A stretch of DNA of 64,000 nt from Nocardioides donggukensis (GTDB lineage Bacteria; Actinomycetota; Actinomycetes; Propionibacteriales; Nocardioidaceae): positions 171,269 to 235,268 of the forward strand of contig NZ_JACYXZ010000005.1 in the NCBI RefSeq assembly GCF_014842875.1. Reading direction: 5' to 3'. The first letter of the stretch is position 1, and each line of letters opens with the position of its first letter. Below are positions 19,195 to 28,029 of the stretch, piece by piece. The notes under the pieces are model-generated. The model saw only the letters and a list, made by a program, of their open reading frames with translations, did no database searches and had not been told where the DNA came from. The translations under genes were made by a program, and so were the position numbers.

Positions 19195-20037
19195 TCAGTC
19201 CGGCTCACGCTCGCGAGCCAGTCTGGCCTGCGTGACAGCCAGTCGGGCGGCGGCGCTCAACCGCAGCGGCTCCTCCCACCCGATTAGTTCTCCGGTGCGA
19301 GCCAGGAGCCCTTGTCGTGGAGCCCGAGGGTCAAGACGGTCGAACGCCTGGCCAGCATGGAGCAAGACGGTCGCGGCTGCGTGCCACCACTGCCGATGCG
19401 CATCCTCGGCGGCCTTCGCCGGTGAGAACGCGGCGCCTTGGTCGGCCGTGCCCGGAACGAACATCCGCACTACCGAACCAGATGGGTGCGCGTAGGCCGA
19501 AAGCAGCCGGAAAGTCGTGTAGAGCCAGTCCGGGTGCGGCTCCAGAGCCTGGCACAAGTTGGAGAAGTTCCCGGCCTCGCCACTGGCGCGCGGTGCGACG
19601 TCGGTCGCGTCTCCCGGCTCGTGAACGCGCTCAAGCAGGTCGTCGAACCATCCTGTCTTCTGTACGTTCGCGCGTAGCTTCCCCGCCCCATCGAGGTACT
19701 GATTATGCAGAGCAAGCGCGGCGTCCTCGGATTCTGCTGCCCAAGCTGCCGTAAGGGCGGATTCGTACGCGACGCGCAGCAGTGGGACGGCACTCGGGTA
19801 GTCACCGCCGTCAAGCATTGAGCAGGCAGTGCCCGTCAAATGGTGGGCATGAGAGGCGAACGCCAGCACAAGGAGAAATCGAATCGGGTCGGCTTCCTGG
19901 TCGGCGCGTCCGAGCGAGATCTCTTCCACCCCGAGATAGGTCGCGTCCCACGACCGCAGCAGGTCTTCGCACGCGCCTCGCAAATCGCCTTCAGTTGGGG
20001 CAATTGAAGGGGGGACAACCTCCGAGGGGTCTTCCAT
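19195..20037 (-). CDS. Hypothetical helical protein, DUF5677/HEPN-like
   Basis: A 280-aa all-helical soluble protein. Helices such as AVPLLRVAYESALTAAWAA, the YAHPSGSVVRM segment and a late HRQWWHAAATVLLHAG helix resemble DUF5677-type proteins, whose R-x-x-x-E and Y-x-x-H-x-S/N features recall HEPN domains. The start ATG at 20037 is followed by an acidic N-terminus. If the HEPN reading is right it could be an RNase toxin or a scaffold, but the R-x4-6-H motif is not clear. It lies in the accessory block and is divergent from the next gene. Confidence 0.5.
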   Translation of the reverse strand: MEDPSEVVPPSIAPTEGDLRGACEDLLRSWDATYLGVEEISLGRADQEADPIRFLLVLAFASHAHHLTGTACSMLDGGDYPSAVPLLRVAYESALTAAWAAESEDAALALHNQYLDGAGKLRANVQKTGWFDDLLERVHEPGDATDVAPRASGEAGNFSNLCQALEPHPDWLYTTFRLLSAYAHPSGSVVRMFVPGTADQGAAFSPAKAAEDAHRQWWHAAATVLLHAGQAFDRLDPRAPRQGLLARTGELIGWEEPLRLSAAARLAVTQARLAREREPD

Positions 20038-20131
20038 GGGGTGAGCCTAGACGCGGCGAAGGGATGCGCCTGAGTGGCGACCACGCCCGAGCGCCCTCGG
20101 AATGTCGGTGCCCTCCTGGACTATTGCGCTC

Positions 20132-20644
20132 ATGAATGAAATCTCGACGCTCATATCGTCGGCGACGGCAGTCGTAGCGACGATGGTGGCGCTGTTCTTG
20201 CTGCGGCAAGGTCAGGTCGACCGCCGCAAGCTCGCCGAGGATGCAGAACGCGAGCACGCGCGACAGATCTCGGCGTGGGCTGACTGGCACGGTCTTGGTG
20301 ACTTCGGCACATTCGCCAAGCCGCGACTCCCGGCGGTCTTCGTTCGCAACTCCTCGGACGCGGCCGTCTACGACGTATTTGTCGACTTCCGCGCGCCCAT
20401 CGACGGCGCCCTCTTCCGGGTCGGACTGGGTCCAGTTCCGCCGGGCGAAACCCGAGTCCAAGAGATCGACTACGACGGTCAACTGGAGGCCGGCTGGGAA
20501 CCGGCCGCGCTATTCGCGCGGGTCAATTTCCGGGATTCATCTGGGCGGCGTTGGCTGCGTGATGCGTTCGGTCGCCTGCGTGCCGATCTTGGACACGGGC
20601 AGGATGACTTCTTCGAGCAAGGCGGGAAGATCCTGGGCGGCTGA
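20132..20644 (+). CDS. Membrane-anchored hypothetical protein
   Basis: A 170-aa protein from the ATG at 20132. A single N-terminal transmembrane helix (STLISSATAVVATMVALFLL) is followed by a charged helix (RKLAEDAEREHARQISAW) and a soluble beta-rich domain (VFVRNSSDAAVYDVFVDFRA, then GPVPPGETRV). The layout is a known actinobacterial pattern: type II membrane orientation with an immunoglobulin-like cytoplasmic domain. Such genes are frequent in genomic islands. Function unknown. Confidence 0.6.
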   Translation: MNEISTLISSATAVVATMVALFLLRQGQVDRRKLAEDAEREHARQISAWADWHGLGDFGTFAKPRLPAVFVRNSSDAAVYDVFVDFRAPIDGALFRVGLGPVPPGETRVQEIDYDGQLEAGWEPAALFARVNFRDSSGRRWLRDAFGRLRADLGHGQDDFFEQGGKILGG

Positions 20645-20785
20645 TCGGCCGAGCAGAAGCGGCGAAAAGACGCGGTGCGCCACAGGCCTTTCGGCCATCA
20701 GGGTCGCACGGGCCATTCCGTGAACGAATGCCGGTGGTCAGTCATAGGGTTTCAGTCTACCGATGCCGCTCTCGAGGACTCAGCC

Positions 20786-21409
20786 ATGATGATCGATCAA
20801 CCTTTGCTCTTCGTGCCGCCGGAAATCGAATTGGGGTTGCTCGAAGGCACTCTCAAGCTGTTCGGAAGTGTGGTCAGGGAGGCCGACACATGCCGCATCT
20901 ACAAGCACCTGACCGAGCTGGTGCCGAGTCCGGAGAAAGCTGAAGAAGCAGTCAGGAGCATGAAGCTCAACCCCAAGATCGTGATCTCGGTCGTTGCCGT
21001 AGCCGCAGTCGTTGGCGGCGGGGTCACGTATATCGCCAAGAAGCGGAAGGACTCCAAGCTCGTACCGGTAGATGACCTCCCGGAGTGCATCACAAACTTT
21101 GACGCGTCCCTCCGCGCTTACGTCGCGGCCGGACGCGAAGGCGCGCTGGACGCACCGATAGTTGCACGACTCCTGGAAGACCTGAACGCGATCAAGGCTT
21201 TCTCGGACGAGGGCAACGAGGTCAAGATCTCCCTTGACGACCTGGTGCCCCTGTTCGACATGGTGATCGCCCACACCTGGCGACTCGCGGAGGCGTACAA
21301 CGTCGAGGTCGAGGACCTCGATAAGCAGGACGACGCCGAGGATGGCGTGGTCGTCTCTCTTCGCCGGCACCTCGAAGCCCAAAGGGCCATCTTGGTCGAA
21401 GCTTCGTAG
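20786..21409 (+). CDS. Hypothetical protein with one transmembrane helix
   Basis: 207 aa from the ATG at 20786 (ATG 20789 also possible). The N-terminal soluble helical part (about 1-60) is followed by a hydrophobic helix IVISVVAVAAVVGGGVTYIA (about 64-83), a basic stop-transfer KKRKDSK and an acidic helical C-terminal domain (about 90-207). The strong charge asymmetry suggests a helical coiled-coil-like domain in the cytoplasm. No family recognised. GC and codon use are looser than in the flanking core genes. Confidence 0.5.
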   Translation: MMIDQPLLFVPPEIELGLLEGTLKLFGSVVREADTCRIYKHLTELVPSPEKAEEAVRSMKLNPKIVISVVAVAAVVGGGVTYIAKKRKDSKLVPVDDLPECITNFDASLRAYVAAGREGALDAPIVARLLEDLNAIKAFSDEGNEVKISLDDLVPLFDMVIAHTWRLAEAYNVEVEDLDKQDDAEDGVVVSLRRHLEAQRAILVEAS

Positions 21410-21521
21410 GCGTCGACGATTCGGCATGATGCCGCTGGCGGGTGTCCGGTGGCGGCGGCCCCAGGTGTTACACGGGACGTCGAAGTGCCGACGCAGGGCG
21501 CAGGAGCTGCAGACTGATCTC

Positions 21522-22409
21522 ATGGGATCAGGTCCGTGCAGGGGAACGGTGAACACCCTGAAGAGTCAGTTCGTGCAAGTCACCGGGCGAATTCATGTTG
21601 ACGGTGTTTGGTGGACACAGGCCGAGGTGAAGCGAAAGGTCAGGGAGCTCGGCGGCTTCTCGGTGCCCAAGGGAAGCCGCAACAAGGACCAAACGCTTGT
21701 GATCGCTGGAGAGCTGCCGTTACACGTCGTAGATCCGAAGAACCGGCGTTCCCAGAACATCGTGTTCGTCGCCAAAGAGCGGGCCCTCGGAAACCACATC
21801 TGCCTCGTGGATGGGCACGGCTTCGGTCAACTGCTGCGCCGGGATCGGGCGAACTGCATCGGGCTGGTCGAAACCCCGAGCGGCATCCGTCTCAGCGGGC
21901 AACGCCCGGCTCCGACGAGCACCACCGAGGCCTCGGTTGCCGAGGACGCGCTTGGATTGCTCGCCAAGACCCGCAACAGCCCCACCCGTAGGCCTGTTCA
22001 GCTGTCGTTGGATCTGGACAAGCTCGACCGAGGCACCCAGGCGCATGAAACCACGCGCGATCTTCTTCTGAAGCACCTTGCAGCCGTCCGTGTCCTCGAG
22101 GGCAGGAGGCCGGTTCTGTATGACGTGGGATGGCGCCGAGGTGCTCGAGCGTTCGTCGTGGGCGAGGTAAAGAGCTTCACTAGTGGCTCGGTCGTTCAGC
22201 AGATTCGGTTAGGGCTGGGGCAGGTTCTCGAGTACGCACAAAGAATCCGAAGCCAACACCCCGAGCTCAGCGTGACGCCCATCCTCGTGCTCGAAAAGGA
22301 ACCGCCCCCGAACGGTTGGGTGGAGGTAGTCGAATCTGCAGGCGTCCTCCTGACGTGGGCTCCCGATTTCCGGGGGGTCAACCCCGACGGAACTCTCGAC
22401 TTCGGCTAG
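21522..22409 (+). CDS. BRCT-like domain plus PD-(D/E)XK-like nuclease protein
   Basis: 295 aa from the ATG at 21522; the GTG at 21549, preceded by GGGGAAC, is an alternative. The N-terminal region resembles a BRCT domain: FVQVTGRIHVDGVWWTQ, then VRELGGFSVPKG and TLVIAGEL, where the order ligand-strand, G-G helix and TLVIAG fits. The C-terminal half (about 190-265) has the PD-(D/E)XK pattern: helix, then LYDVGWRRG, VVGEVKSF and QIRLGLGQVLEYAQ. A nuclease that recognises DNA ends or a phospho-partner through BRCT is a reasonable guess. It sits just upstream of the TIGR04141 gene (convergent), in a likely defence block. Confidence 0.6.
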   Translation: MGSGPCRGTVNTLKSQFVQVTGRIHVDGVWWTQAEVKRKVRELGGFSVPKGSRNKDQTLVIAGELPLHVVDPKNRRSQNIVFVAKERALGNHICLVDGHGFGQLLRRDRANCIGLVETPSGIRLSGQRPAPTSTTEASVAEDALGLLAKTRNSPTRRPVQLSLDLDKLDRGTQAHETTRDLLLKHLAAVRVLEGRRPVLYDVGWRRGARAFVVGEVKSFTSGSVVQQIRLGLGQVLEYAQRIRSQHPELSVTPILVLEKEPPPNGWVEVVESAGVLLTWAPDFRGVNPDGTLDFG

Positions 22410-22495
22410 GGCAGACGCGGGGGCATGTCGCACGTCGGGAGCGCGCGAGGCCCGGTAGATCAGATGGGATCGCGTCGGTCCGCGCGTGAGAATCG

Positions 22496-24202
22496 CTACG
22501 CGTCTCGACAGTCGGCGCACAGGCCGTTTGTCAGAAGATGCGGGAGCAATTCAAGACGACATCCCGCGCAGCTGACCTCGCGCGCACTTGCGATTGGCCG
22601 GCCCCTTCGCCGTCGCATAGTGGCCGACTCGGTGGTGTCTCTGACGAACTCGAAACTCGCGGGGGTCTGAGTTCGGCTGATTGCACGGACTTGGCGTCGT
22701 AGCGAGAGTCGCGAGAACAGTGGGACGTTCCCTGCGCGCCCGGTCTCATCCTTGTGCGTGACGATCGCGAATGAGACAGCGAAGCGTCGATGCTCCAGTG
22801 CATCGAGTAGATCCTGTGGGCACGCACCGCCTGACCTTTCAGCGATCAGTGCTGCCAACCGCTCCCGAGCCGACTCTTGCTCCACCAATAAGGTCAGAGA
22901 GTTCACACCCTGATTGAAGTGATGGCTGAGTCTGTCGGACATTGTCCCGATCTTCACATGAATGAGCTCGACTCGATCGTTAATGAGCCTGAGCACGTCA
23001 CACGGCTCCACGCCGAACTCACCCGGTGGCGCGATCGATGTCTTGTCCAGACAGTAGCCGTCGAGCTCCGCTGCGAGGAGCTCGTTGTATCTACCCTCAT
23101 TCGGACCCGTATAGCTGGGAAAACTCGAAGCGCGCCAATGCGGCTCCAGGTGGGCTCTGAGCCGGTCAAGCAGGTCATCGGCTACGCGGTACCACACGCC
23201 ATCACTGAGATGGAAGGTGTGATCGTCGGCAGCAGACGCCTCGAAGACGAGGGACCGATAGATGGAGTAGCTGTGCATCACCGTGAAGTCGTCATTGAGA
23301 AGCTGGAGCTTGTGACGCTTGAGCTTCTCGAGGTCGAAATCGGCTCGGGATAGCCCGGCGCCCTCGAGGTACTCGCGATAGTGCTTGATGTAGACATCGT
23401 TGAAGCAATCGCTTCCACCCGCGCCGGCAAACGAAATGAGACCTTCGGCTTCGTAGTCGACGATGTCCGGGATGGTCAAGGCGATCATCGCCTCAACGTC
23501 GAAGAGAGCGTCGATAAGTCCCTCGTTCAACGGCATTAGCACCTCAGGGTCCGTAACGGGCTCGAGCCACCGCAGGGTGGGAAACTTCTCGACGTAGTCC
23601 CTACTTTCGGAGAGGTCAAGGCAGTCCTCAAGAAACTTGACCAGCTCGGAGGGAGGGGTGTCGGCAGTGACGCGCAGGTTGTAGGCGCCAGTAACGCTGC
23701 GGGCAACGTCGGCAAGATGGCCACCGACCTTGCCCGTGAGGCTCTTGAGCACCGTACTGTCATCGAGGTCGCCGAAATAGCTGAGATCCGCATCGAACGG
23801 CAGTTGGGTTCTTTGACGCCGGGCAGAGCCAGGCTCGACCAAATCCGTGCTCTTCAGCTTCTCCGGGTCTATGCAATTGAGTACCACGCGCGTGCCGAAG
23901 TCGTGCTCGTAGCTGTCGTCGACCAGGTTGTGCCTTGCGCTGCCGAAGGCCAGCGCGAAGATCCTGTCTCTGGTTGGAATGAACACCAAGGCTCCGTTGG
24001 CCATGGAGCGTACATCGTTCTGGACGCCGAAGTAGTCCAACCACCAAGGCTTCCGCGACTTTCCCAAGCGCAGAAAGAAGCGTGACTGGGACGGGAACTG
24101 GCCACTCATCGGAGCTTCCTCGAGTTGCTCCGGCTCTTCGATGCTGTCGTCGATGCCCCGGCCAGACTTCAGTAGGAAGATCGATAGCGGTCGTGCAGCC
24201 AC
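22496..24202 (-). CDS. TIGR04141 / DUF6119 family protein
   Basis: A 568-aa protein from the GTG at 24202, with AGGAGAGG as ribosome-binding site. The opening PLSIFLLKSG, then WWLDYFGV, and ALVFIPTRDRIFALAFG are hallmarks of the 'sporadically distributed' TIGR04141 family (DUF6119). The C-terminal end has two CxxC pairs (CAGC and CADC), so a zinc ribbon is likely. Members occur sporadically in variable islands and have been suspected of a role in defence against phage; no mechanism is known to me. The ribosome-binding site lies inside a perfect 26-bp palindrome (24208-24233), pointing to tight control. Confidence 0.75.
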   Translation of the reverse strand: MAARPLSIFLLKSGRGIDDSIEEPEQLEEAPMSGQFPSQSRFFLRLGKSRKPWWLDYFGVQNDVRSMANGALVFIPTRDRIFALAFGSARHNLVDDSYEHDFGTRVVLNCIDPEKLKSTDLVEPGSARRQRTQLPFDADLSYFGDLDDSTVLKSLTGKVGGHLADVARSVTGAYNLRVTADTPPSELVKFLEDCLDLSESRDYVEKFPTLRWLEPVTDPEVLMPLNEGLIDALFDVEAMIALTIPDIVDYEAEGLISFAGAGGSDCFNDVYIKHYREYLEGAGLSRADFDLEKLKRHKLQLLNDDFTVMHSYSIYRSLVFEASAADDHTFHLSDGVWYRVADDLLDRLRAHLEPHWRASSFPSYTGPNEGRYNELLAAELDGYCLDKTSIAPPGEFGVEPCDVLRLINDRVELIHVKIGTMSDRLSHHFNQGVNSLTLLVEQESARERLAALIAERSGGACPQDLLDALEHRRFAVSFAIVTHKDETGRAGNVPLFSRLSLRRQVRAISRTQTPASFEFVRDTTESATMRRRRGRPIASAREVSCAGCRLELLPHLLTNGLCADCRDA

Positions 24203-24532
24203 ATGCCTCTCCTGAGAACGAGTTCTCAGGAGATTAGCCCGATCGAAGCCGACCGGCTGCGAGGTCAGCGCTTAACCATCCCCGTGGACACAGGTGGCCG
24301 TCCTGCGCCGGCCGTCTGCCCCGCTGCTGCGAGGTGCTGTCGGACCCAGCCTTTGCGAGCCACAAGGCGCACGCGAATCCAGGATCAAACCCGAAGTTTC
24401 CGCGTTGGCATGCCCCCTCGCGGCGGAACGACGCCAGTCGAAACGACTCGATCTGGGACGAACCCAGCGGACTGGCTCATGATGACTGTCGCCGGTCATC
24501 GCGGATCCGGCCTGCCGGTGTCCGAATCGACC
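24203..24532. other. Intergenic region without a recognisable gene
   Basis: It contains the 26-bp palindrome next to the TIGR04141 start and otherwise about 300 bp in which no frame shows family similarity. The genes on both sides are on the minus strand, so this is the promoter region of the TIGR04141 gene. Confidence 0.5.
24208..24233. promoter_or_regulatory. Perfect 26-bp palindrome over the TIGR04141 ribosome-binding site
   Basis: Arms TCTCCTGAGAAC (24208-24219) and GTTCTCAGGAGA (24222-24233) are exact reverse complements around a 2-nt centre. Read on the minus strand, the proximal arm contains the AGGAGA that precedes the GTG at 24202. It can act as a repressor operator or, in RNA, as a hairpin hiding the ribosome-binding site. 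Confidence 0.7.
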
Positions 24533-24964
24533 TCAAGCGCCTTCGTCGATCCCCCGCAGCCGGAACAGGGCCAAGTCGAAGCCGGTCCCGGTCAGGCTGC
24601 TGGTGCGCGGCAATCCCTGCGCGTCCCTATAGCGGAGTTCGGTCACGTGCTCGTTGGACAGGAATCGGCCCTGCACCGGATACCACTCATCCGCTTCAAC
24701 ATGACGCCTGATGTTTCGGGACAGCTCACGAGCGAGGTACTGGGCAAAGCTGTGATGAACGCCCGTGCCTTCGCCTCCGAGTTCGTTGGGAGGCCCGAGC
24801 GCTTGACGGATCTCAGGGTGTGCCGCGTCGACCTTGATCGCCAACTGGTACCCAGTCAGAAAGGGCCGGCCGAAGTGATGGCCCTGTGGGTTGTTCAAGT
24901 GCACACCGTCAAGCGCCCCAACGATTGCTTCAAGCACATTCTCCGAGTTCCAGATTGAGGGCAT
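24533..24964 (-). CDS. Hypothetical protein of an unnamed actinobacterial family
   Basis: A 143-aa protein from the ATG at 24964 (MPSIWNSENVLEAIVGAL). Notable segments: GHHFGRPFLTGYQLAIKV, GGEGTGVHHSFAQYLARELS and RTSSLTGTGFDLALFRLR. The layout (helix, RPFLT-x-YQ, G-E-G-T-G, SLAQYL-like helix, final strand) looks like a compact, conserved enzyme-like or DNA-binding fold that I cannot name. It lies upstream of the TIGR04141 gene on the same strand, 330 bp apart, so the two could be linked. Confidence 0.6.
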   Translation of the reverse strand: MPSIWNSENVLEAIVGALDGVHLNNPQGHHFGRPFLTGYQLAIKVDAAHPEIRQALGPPNELGGEGTGVHHSFAQYLARELSRNIRRHVEADEWYPVQGRFLSNEHVTELRYRDAQGLPRTSSLTGTGFDLALFRLRGIDEGA

Positions 24965-25181
24965 GGCCGTACCTTCGCCGTGCGGGGAGTAGCGGTCAAG
25001 CGCTCCGTGACGGAGACGCTTGAGAGCCGTGCTGGGCACTCCCGCAAAGCAGCAGTACGCCTCGGTAGCCAATCCGACCATGGATGTTGGACGACTCGCT
25101 CGGCGAGGCCGGCGGACGATCCGCCGTATCTGGCCGCCCGCGCGTGACTCCTCCCGAGCATCACCGAATCGAGGAGACACG

Positions 25182-25742
25182 ATGTGCGGAAAGTGCAAGG
25201 ACGAGCACTCCGACGGAGCTCGTGAGGCGCGTGCCGTCGGGGCGGCCAGTGCCGACAACAGCCGGCCGATCAAGGCGACCATTCAGCCGGGCTTCCACAG
25301 CGAGGTCTCGATCCGGATCGTCCCGGGCCGAGACTTCTTCAAGGAGCCGCAGCGTGAGGAGTGCGCTCCCCGTGGCGACCGCCCGTTCGTCGTACGCCCC
25401 ATGCCCCTTCCCACCGGCCTCGTGGACAAGCTGACCGAGGCCAACACTGCGGTCATCAGTTGGTTGGCCAAGGACCAGGCGAATGCCCAGCAGTTCATCG
25501 ATGACCCGGTGGCCGCGCTCGAGCGTGCCGGCGTCGAGCTGAGCCGCGCCGAGGCCAAGATGTTGTCGCGGTCCAACGGCGCACTGCGGGAGGACGCCGT
25601 CCTGCCTCCCGGCACCTCGATCTCGAAGCTGACCGTGTCAGCCACCAAGCGGGGCAAGGTCGGCGACGCTCGTCCGAGCAAGCCCTCCCAGGACACATCC
25701 GACGACCAGGGCTCCGGCGCGGCCGGCGACCCGGACTGCTAG
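25182..25742 (+). CDS. Cys-framed acidic protein with LigA/Nif11-like motif
   Basis: A 186-aa protein from the ATG at 25182, preceded by GAGGAG. It begins MCGKCKDEH and ends in DPDC. The middle (about 85-130) has an acidic helical segment, TEANTAVISWLAKD and DDPVAALERAGVELSRAEA, resembling the leader or LigA-type motif (D-P-x-x-A-L-x-x-A-G-V/I-x-L-S) of Nif11/NHLP and dioxygenase-LigA-like small proteins, which often precede a modification or export partner. It is not a sure RiPP precursor because no protease site or Cys-rich core is clear and no modification enzyme lies nearby. The gene runs into the 723-aa gene with an 8-nt gap. Confidence 0.65.
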   Translation: MCGKCKDEHSDGAREARAVGAASADNSRPIKATIQPGFHSEVSIRIVPGRDFFKEPQREECAPRGDRPFVVRPMPLPTGLVDKLTEANTAVISWLAKDQANAQQFIDDPVAALERAGVELSRAEAKMLSRSNGALREDAVLPPGTSISKLTVSATKRGKVGDARPSKPSQDTSDDQGSGAAGDPDC

Positions 25743-25750
25743 GAGGAGCG

Positions 25751-27922
25751 ATGGCGCTCGACCGCACATCCGGCTTCGACATGCTGGTGCAGATCTCGGA
25801 GCAGGAGATCAACAGTCAACTGGCCGCGGCCTTCCTGAGTGGGACCGTGTTCCCGCCCTCGCTGTCCCTGCCGGTCACGATGGGGGGTGCGACCGGCACC
25901 GCCGACATCAACTTCCAGACCCCGACGCTGGACCTGGACCGGCCACGACCCCAGGTCGGCCTCACGTTGCCGTTCGCCGGCTCCCAGCTCGCACTGACGG
26001 CCCCGGTGCCCCTCACCGTCGCACCGCTGGGCGGCACCATCGTCATCGTCGACGCCGTGCAGATCGTCTCCGAGGCAGGCGGCCAGGCAGCCGTCATCGA
26101 CTTCACCTCCGGCGCCCCGACAGTCACCGTCGACTTCGACGCGGCCTCGGAGACGCGGCTCGCGCCGCTGCTCGCGGCGGTGGGCATGTCGATCGCCCAG
26201 GCAGAGAACACCGTGGCCGGCCTCGTGCTCGCCCAGCTCCAGTCGACGGTGCAGCGGGTGCTGCTGACCCCGTTCATCCCGGTCGTGGACGACACCAGCC
26301 CGACCACGATCTTCGACCTCGCCGTCACCACCGTGAACGACCTCAGTGCGGCGGATCGGGACTGCCTCGCCTTCGGCGTGCGGATGTCCAGCGACGCCGG
26401 TGGCAACATCAACAACGTCACCACCAACATGATCCCTGCGGGGAGCCCCAGCCTGGTGATGATGAGCAACACGTGGCTGCTGGCGAAGGTGATGCGCCCT
26501 CAGGTCGCCACCTCGCTCGGCCGTCCACTCACTGACTTCGACACGCCGCTCCGGCTGAACCGGTCCATCCCGGCGCCCGGTGGCACGGGCACGCTGACCT
26601 CCCTGGTGGCCTTCATCGAGGGCAACCGGATCCGGGTGGACGGCCGGGCCACTGCCAGCGGCACCGGTTGGTCGGCGGTGTCGACGTTCACGTTCTTCGT
26701 CAGCCTGTCGATCGACGCCACGGGATCGATCGCGATCACCACCACGACTCCGACCGTCGCCACCGACGTCGACCTGGAGTGGTGGGTCTGGCTCGCCGGA
26801 CTCGCGCTCGGTGGTCTCTTCGGTGGCATCGTCGGCGCGATCGTCGCCGCCGTGGTGCTCGCCATCACCGAGTCGGTGGTCGAGGGTGTCGCCAACAGCC
26901 TGATCTCGTCCGGGATCTCCGGCTCGATCGGCACGTTCGCCTCGATCCCCCTGGGACCGATCGGCAGCAGGCTGGCGATGACGTCGCTCGTGCTCGACGA
27001 CCTCGAGCTGCGAGGGACGATCTCCCGGGCGCCGGCCGTGCCGGTCCGCAACAGTGGCTCGCGGACCCCGGTCGCGGGGATCTCCTTCGACCTGGACGCC
27101 GGATCCACCAGTGCCACCCCGCAACCCGGCACCGACCTGGTGTGGGACCCCGCCTCGGGTCTGACCACTCGAGGTGCCGCGCGACTCTCGGTCACCGGCC
27201 GGACTTACGGCGCCCTCGACCCGCTGGCGATCTCTGCGCTTCCGTTGACGAGCACCAGCATCCCCCTGTCGATGATTCCCTCCTTCGCCGACCTCGGGCC
27301 GTTCACGGTCGGCAGCCGGGTCGTGTTCGGCATGCGCACCGGCGACGGTCGACTGGTGCGGTGCCGGGCGTGGCGCAACACCTTCGACCAGCGGCTGACG
27401 CTCGAGTGGGTGACCTACGACAACCCAGTCGCCCAGCTCGACCTCACCCAGCGTTGGTGCGTGGCCGAGCGAGGCCCGGTCGAGGAGTACATCTCGGCCG
27501 ACTGCTCACGCTGCACCACGTCGGAGGTGGCTTGGCGCGGAGTGATCGAGGCGTGGCCACGCCTGGCGCCGTTCCCGATCGACTACCAGTGGTGCGTGTG
27601 CGGCCAGGTGCTGGAGGAGGACAGCGGCGAAGTGCAGGGACCGGACGGGCCCATCTCCTACAAGCTGGTCGACCGCAAGCTGTGCCTGCGAGGTCAACTC
27701 GGCCAGACCATCGACTGCGAGGTCTGCGTCAGCGCCATCGACGCCCGCGGCCACGAGCTCTACACCTGCCTGACTGTGCTCCAGCCAGGTGAGCAGACGA
27801 CCTGCCGCCCGTGCGTGCCGCGCCACACCTTCGAGCTCGAGTTCGCGGAGATCGCCACCGAGCTTCAGGGCTACCGGCCCGTGTTCACCCCCACGGGGAA
27901 GGACCCCGCCCCGATCGGGTAG
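25751..27922 (+). CDS. 723-aa TULIP/P47-like protein with cysteine-rich tail
   Basis: ATG at 25751 with CTAGGAGGAGCG as ribosome-binding site. The opening GFDMLVQISEQEINSQLAAA and the long beta-rich region (about 1-330), with the amphipathic pattern of tubular lipid-binding (TULIP/P47/OrfX) proteins, suggest a lipid-binding fold. A glycine/alanine-rich hydrophobic segment (WWVWLAGLALGGLFGG onward, about 343-378) could insert into a membrane. A second beta region follows (about 400-560), and a tail (about 573-693) has at least four CxxC pairs (DCSRC, CVC, CEVC, CRPC). No signal peptide. I do not recognise a named family. It is co-transcribed with the gene upstream. Confidence 0.6.
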   Translation: MALDRTSGFDMLVQISEQEINSQLAAAFLSGTVFPPSLSLPVTMGGATGTADINFQTPTLDLDRPRPQVGLTLPFAGSQLALTAPVPLTVAPLGGTIVIVDAVQIVSEAGGQAAVIDFTSGAPTVTVDFDAASETRLAPLLAAVGMSIAQAENTVAGLVLAQLQSTVQRVLLTPFIPVVDDTSPTTIFDLAVTTVNDLSAADRDCLAFGVRMSSDAGGNINNVTTNMIPAGSPSLVMMSNTWLLAKVMRPQVATSLGRPLTDFDTPLRLNRSIPAPGGTGTLTSLVAFIEGNRIRVDGRATASGTGWSAVSTFTFFVSLSIDATGSIAITTTTPTVATDVDLEWWVWLAGLALGGLFGGIVGAIVAAVVLAITESVVEGVANSLISSGISGSIGTFASIPLGPIGSRLAMTSLVLDDLELRGTISRAPAVPVRNSGSRTPVAGISFDLDAGSTSATPQPGTDLVWDPASGLTTRGAARLSVTGRTYGALDPLAISALPLTSTSIPLSMIPSFADLGPFTVGSRVVFGMRTGDGRLVRCRAWRNTFDQRLTLEWVTYDNPVAQLDLTQRWCVAERGPVEEYISADCSRCTTSEVAWRGVIEAWPRLAPFPIDYQWCVCGQVLEEDSGEVQGPDGPISYKLVDRKLCLRGQLGQTIDCEVCVSAIDARGHELYTCLTVLQPGEQTTCRPCVPRHTFELEFAEIATELQGYRPVFTPTGKDPAPIG

Positions 27923-28029
27923 CGGGGAGTGGCCGGCGTCGTCCCGCGGCCGTCCTGCGTTCCGGGGCCGGGCCGGTCCCGGAGCCGGGCGACCATTGCC
28001 GGTCGGCCCCATCCACTCGCGGTCGACCG

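Noticed and set aside
24203..24958. 251-aa plus-strand frame
   Set aside because: It overlaps the minus-strand gene at 24533-24964, whose sequence is more protein-like, and has no ribosome-binding site.
25182..25742. Nitrile hydratase-like RiPP precursor with modification cluster
   Set aside because: Only the D-P-x-x-A-L motif fits; no radical-SAM, YcaO, lanthipeptide or export gene is nearby, so a RiPP claim is not supported.
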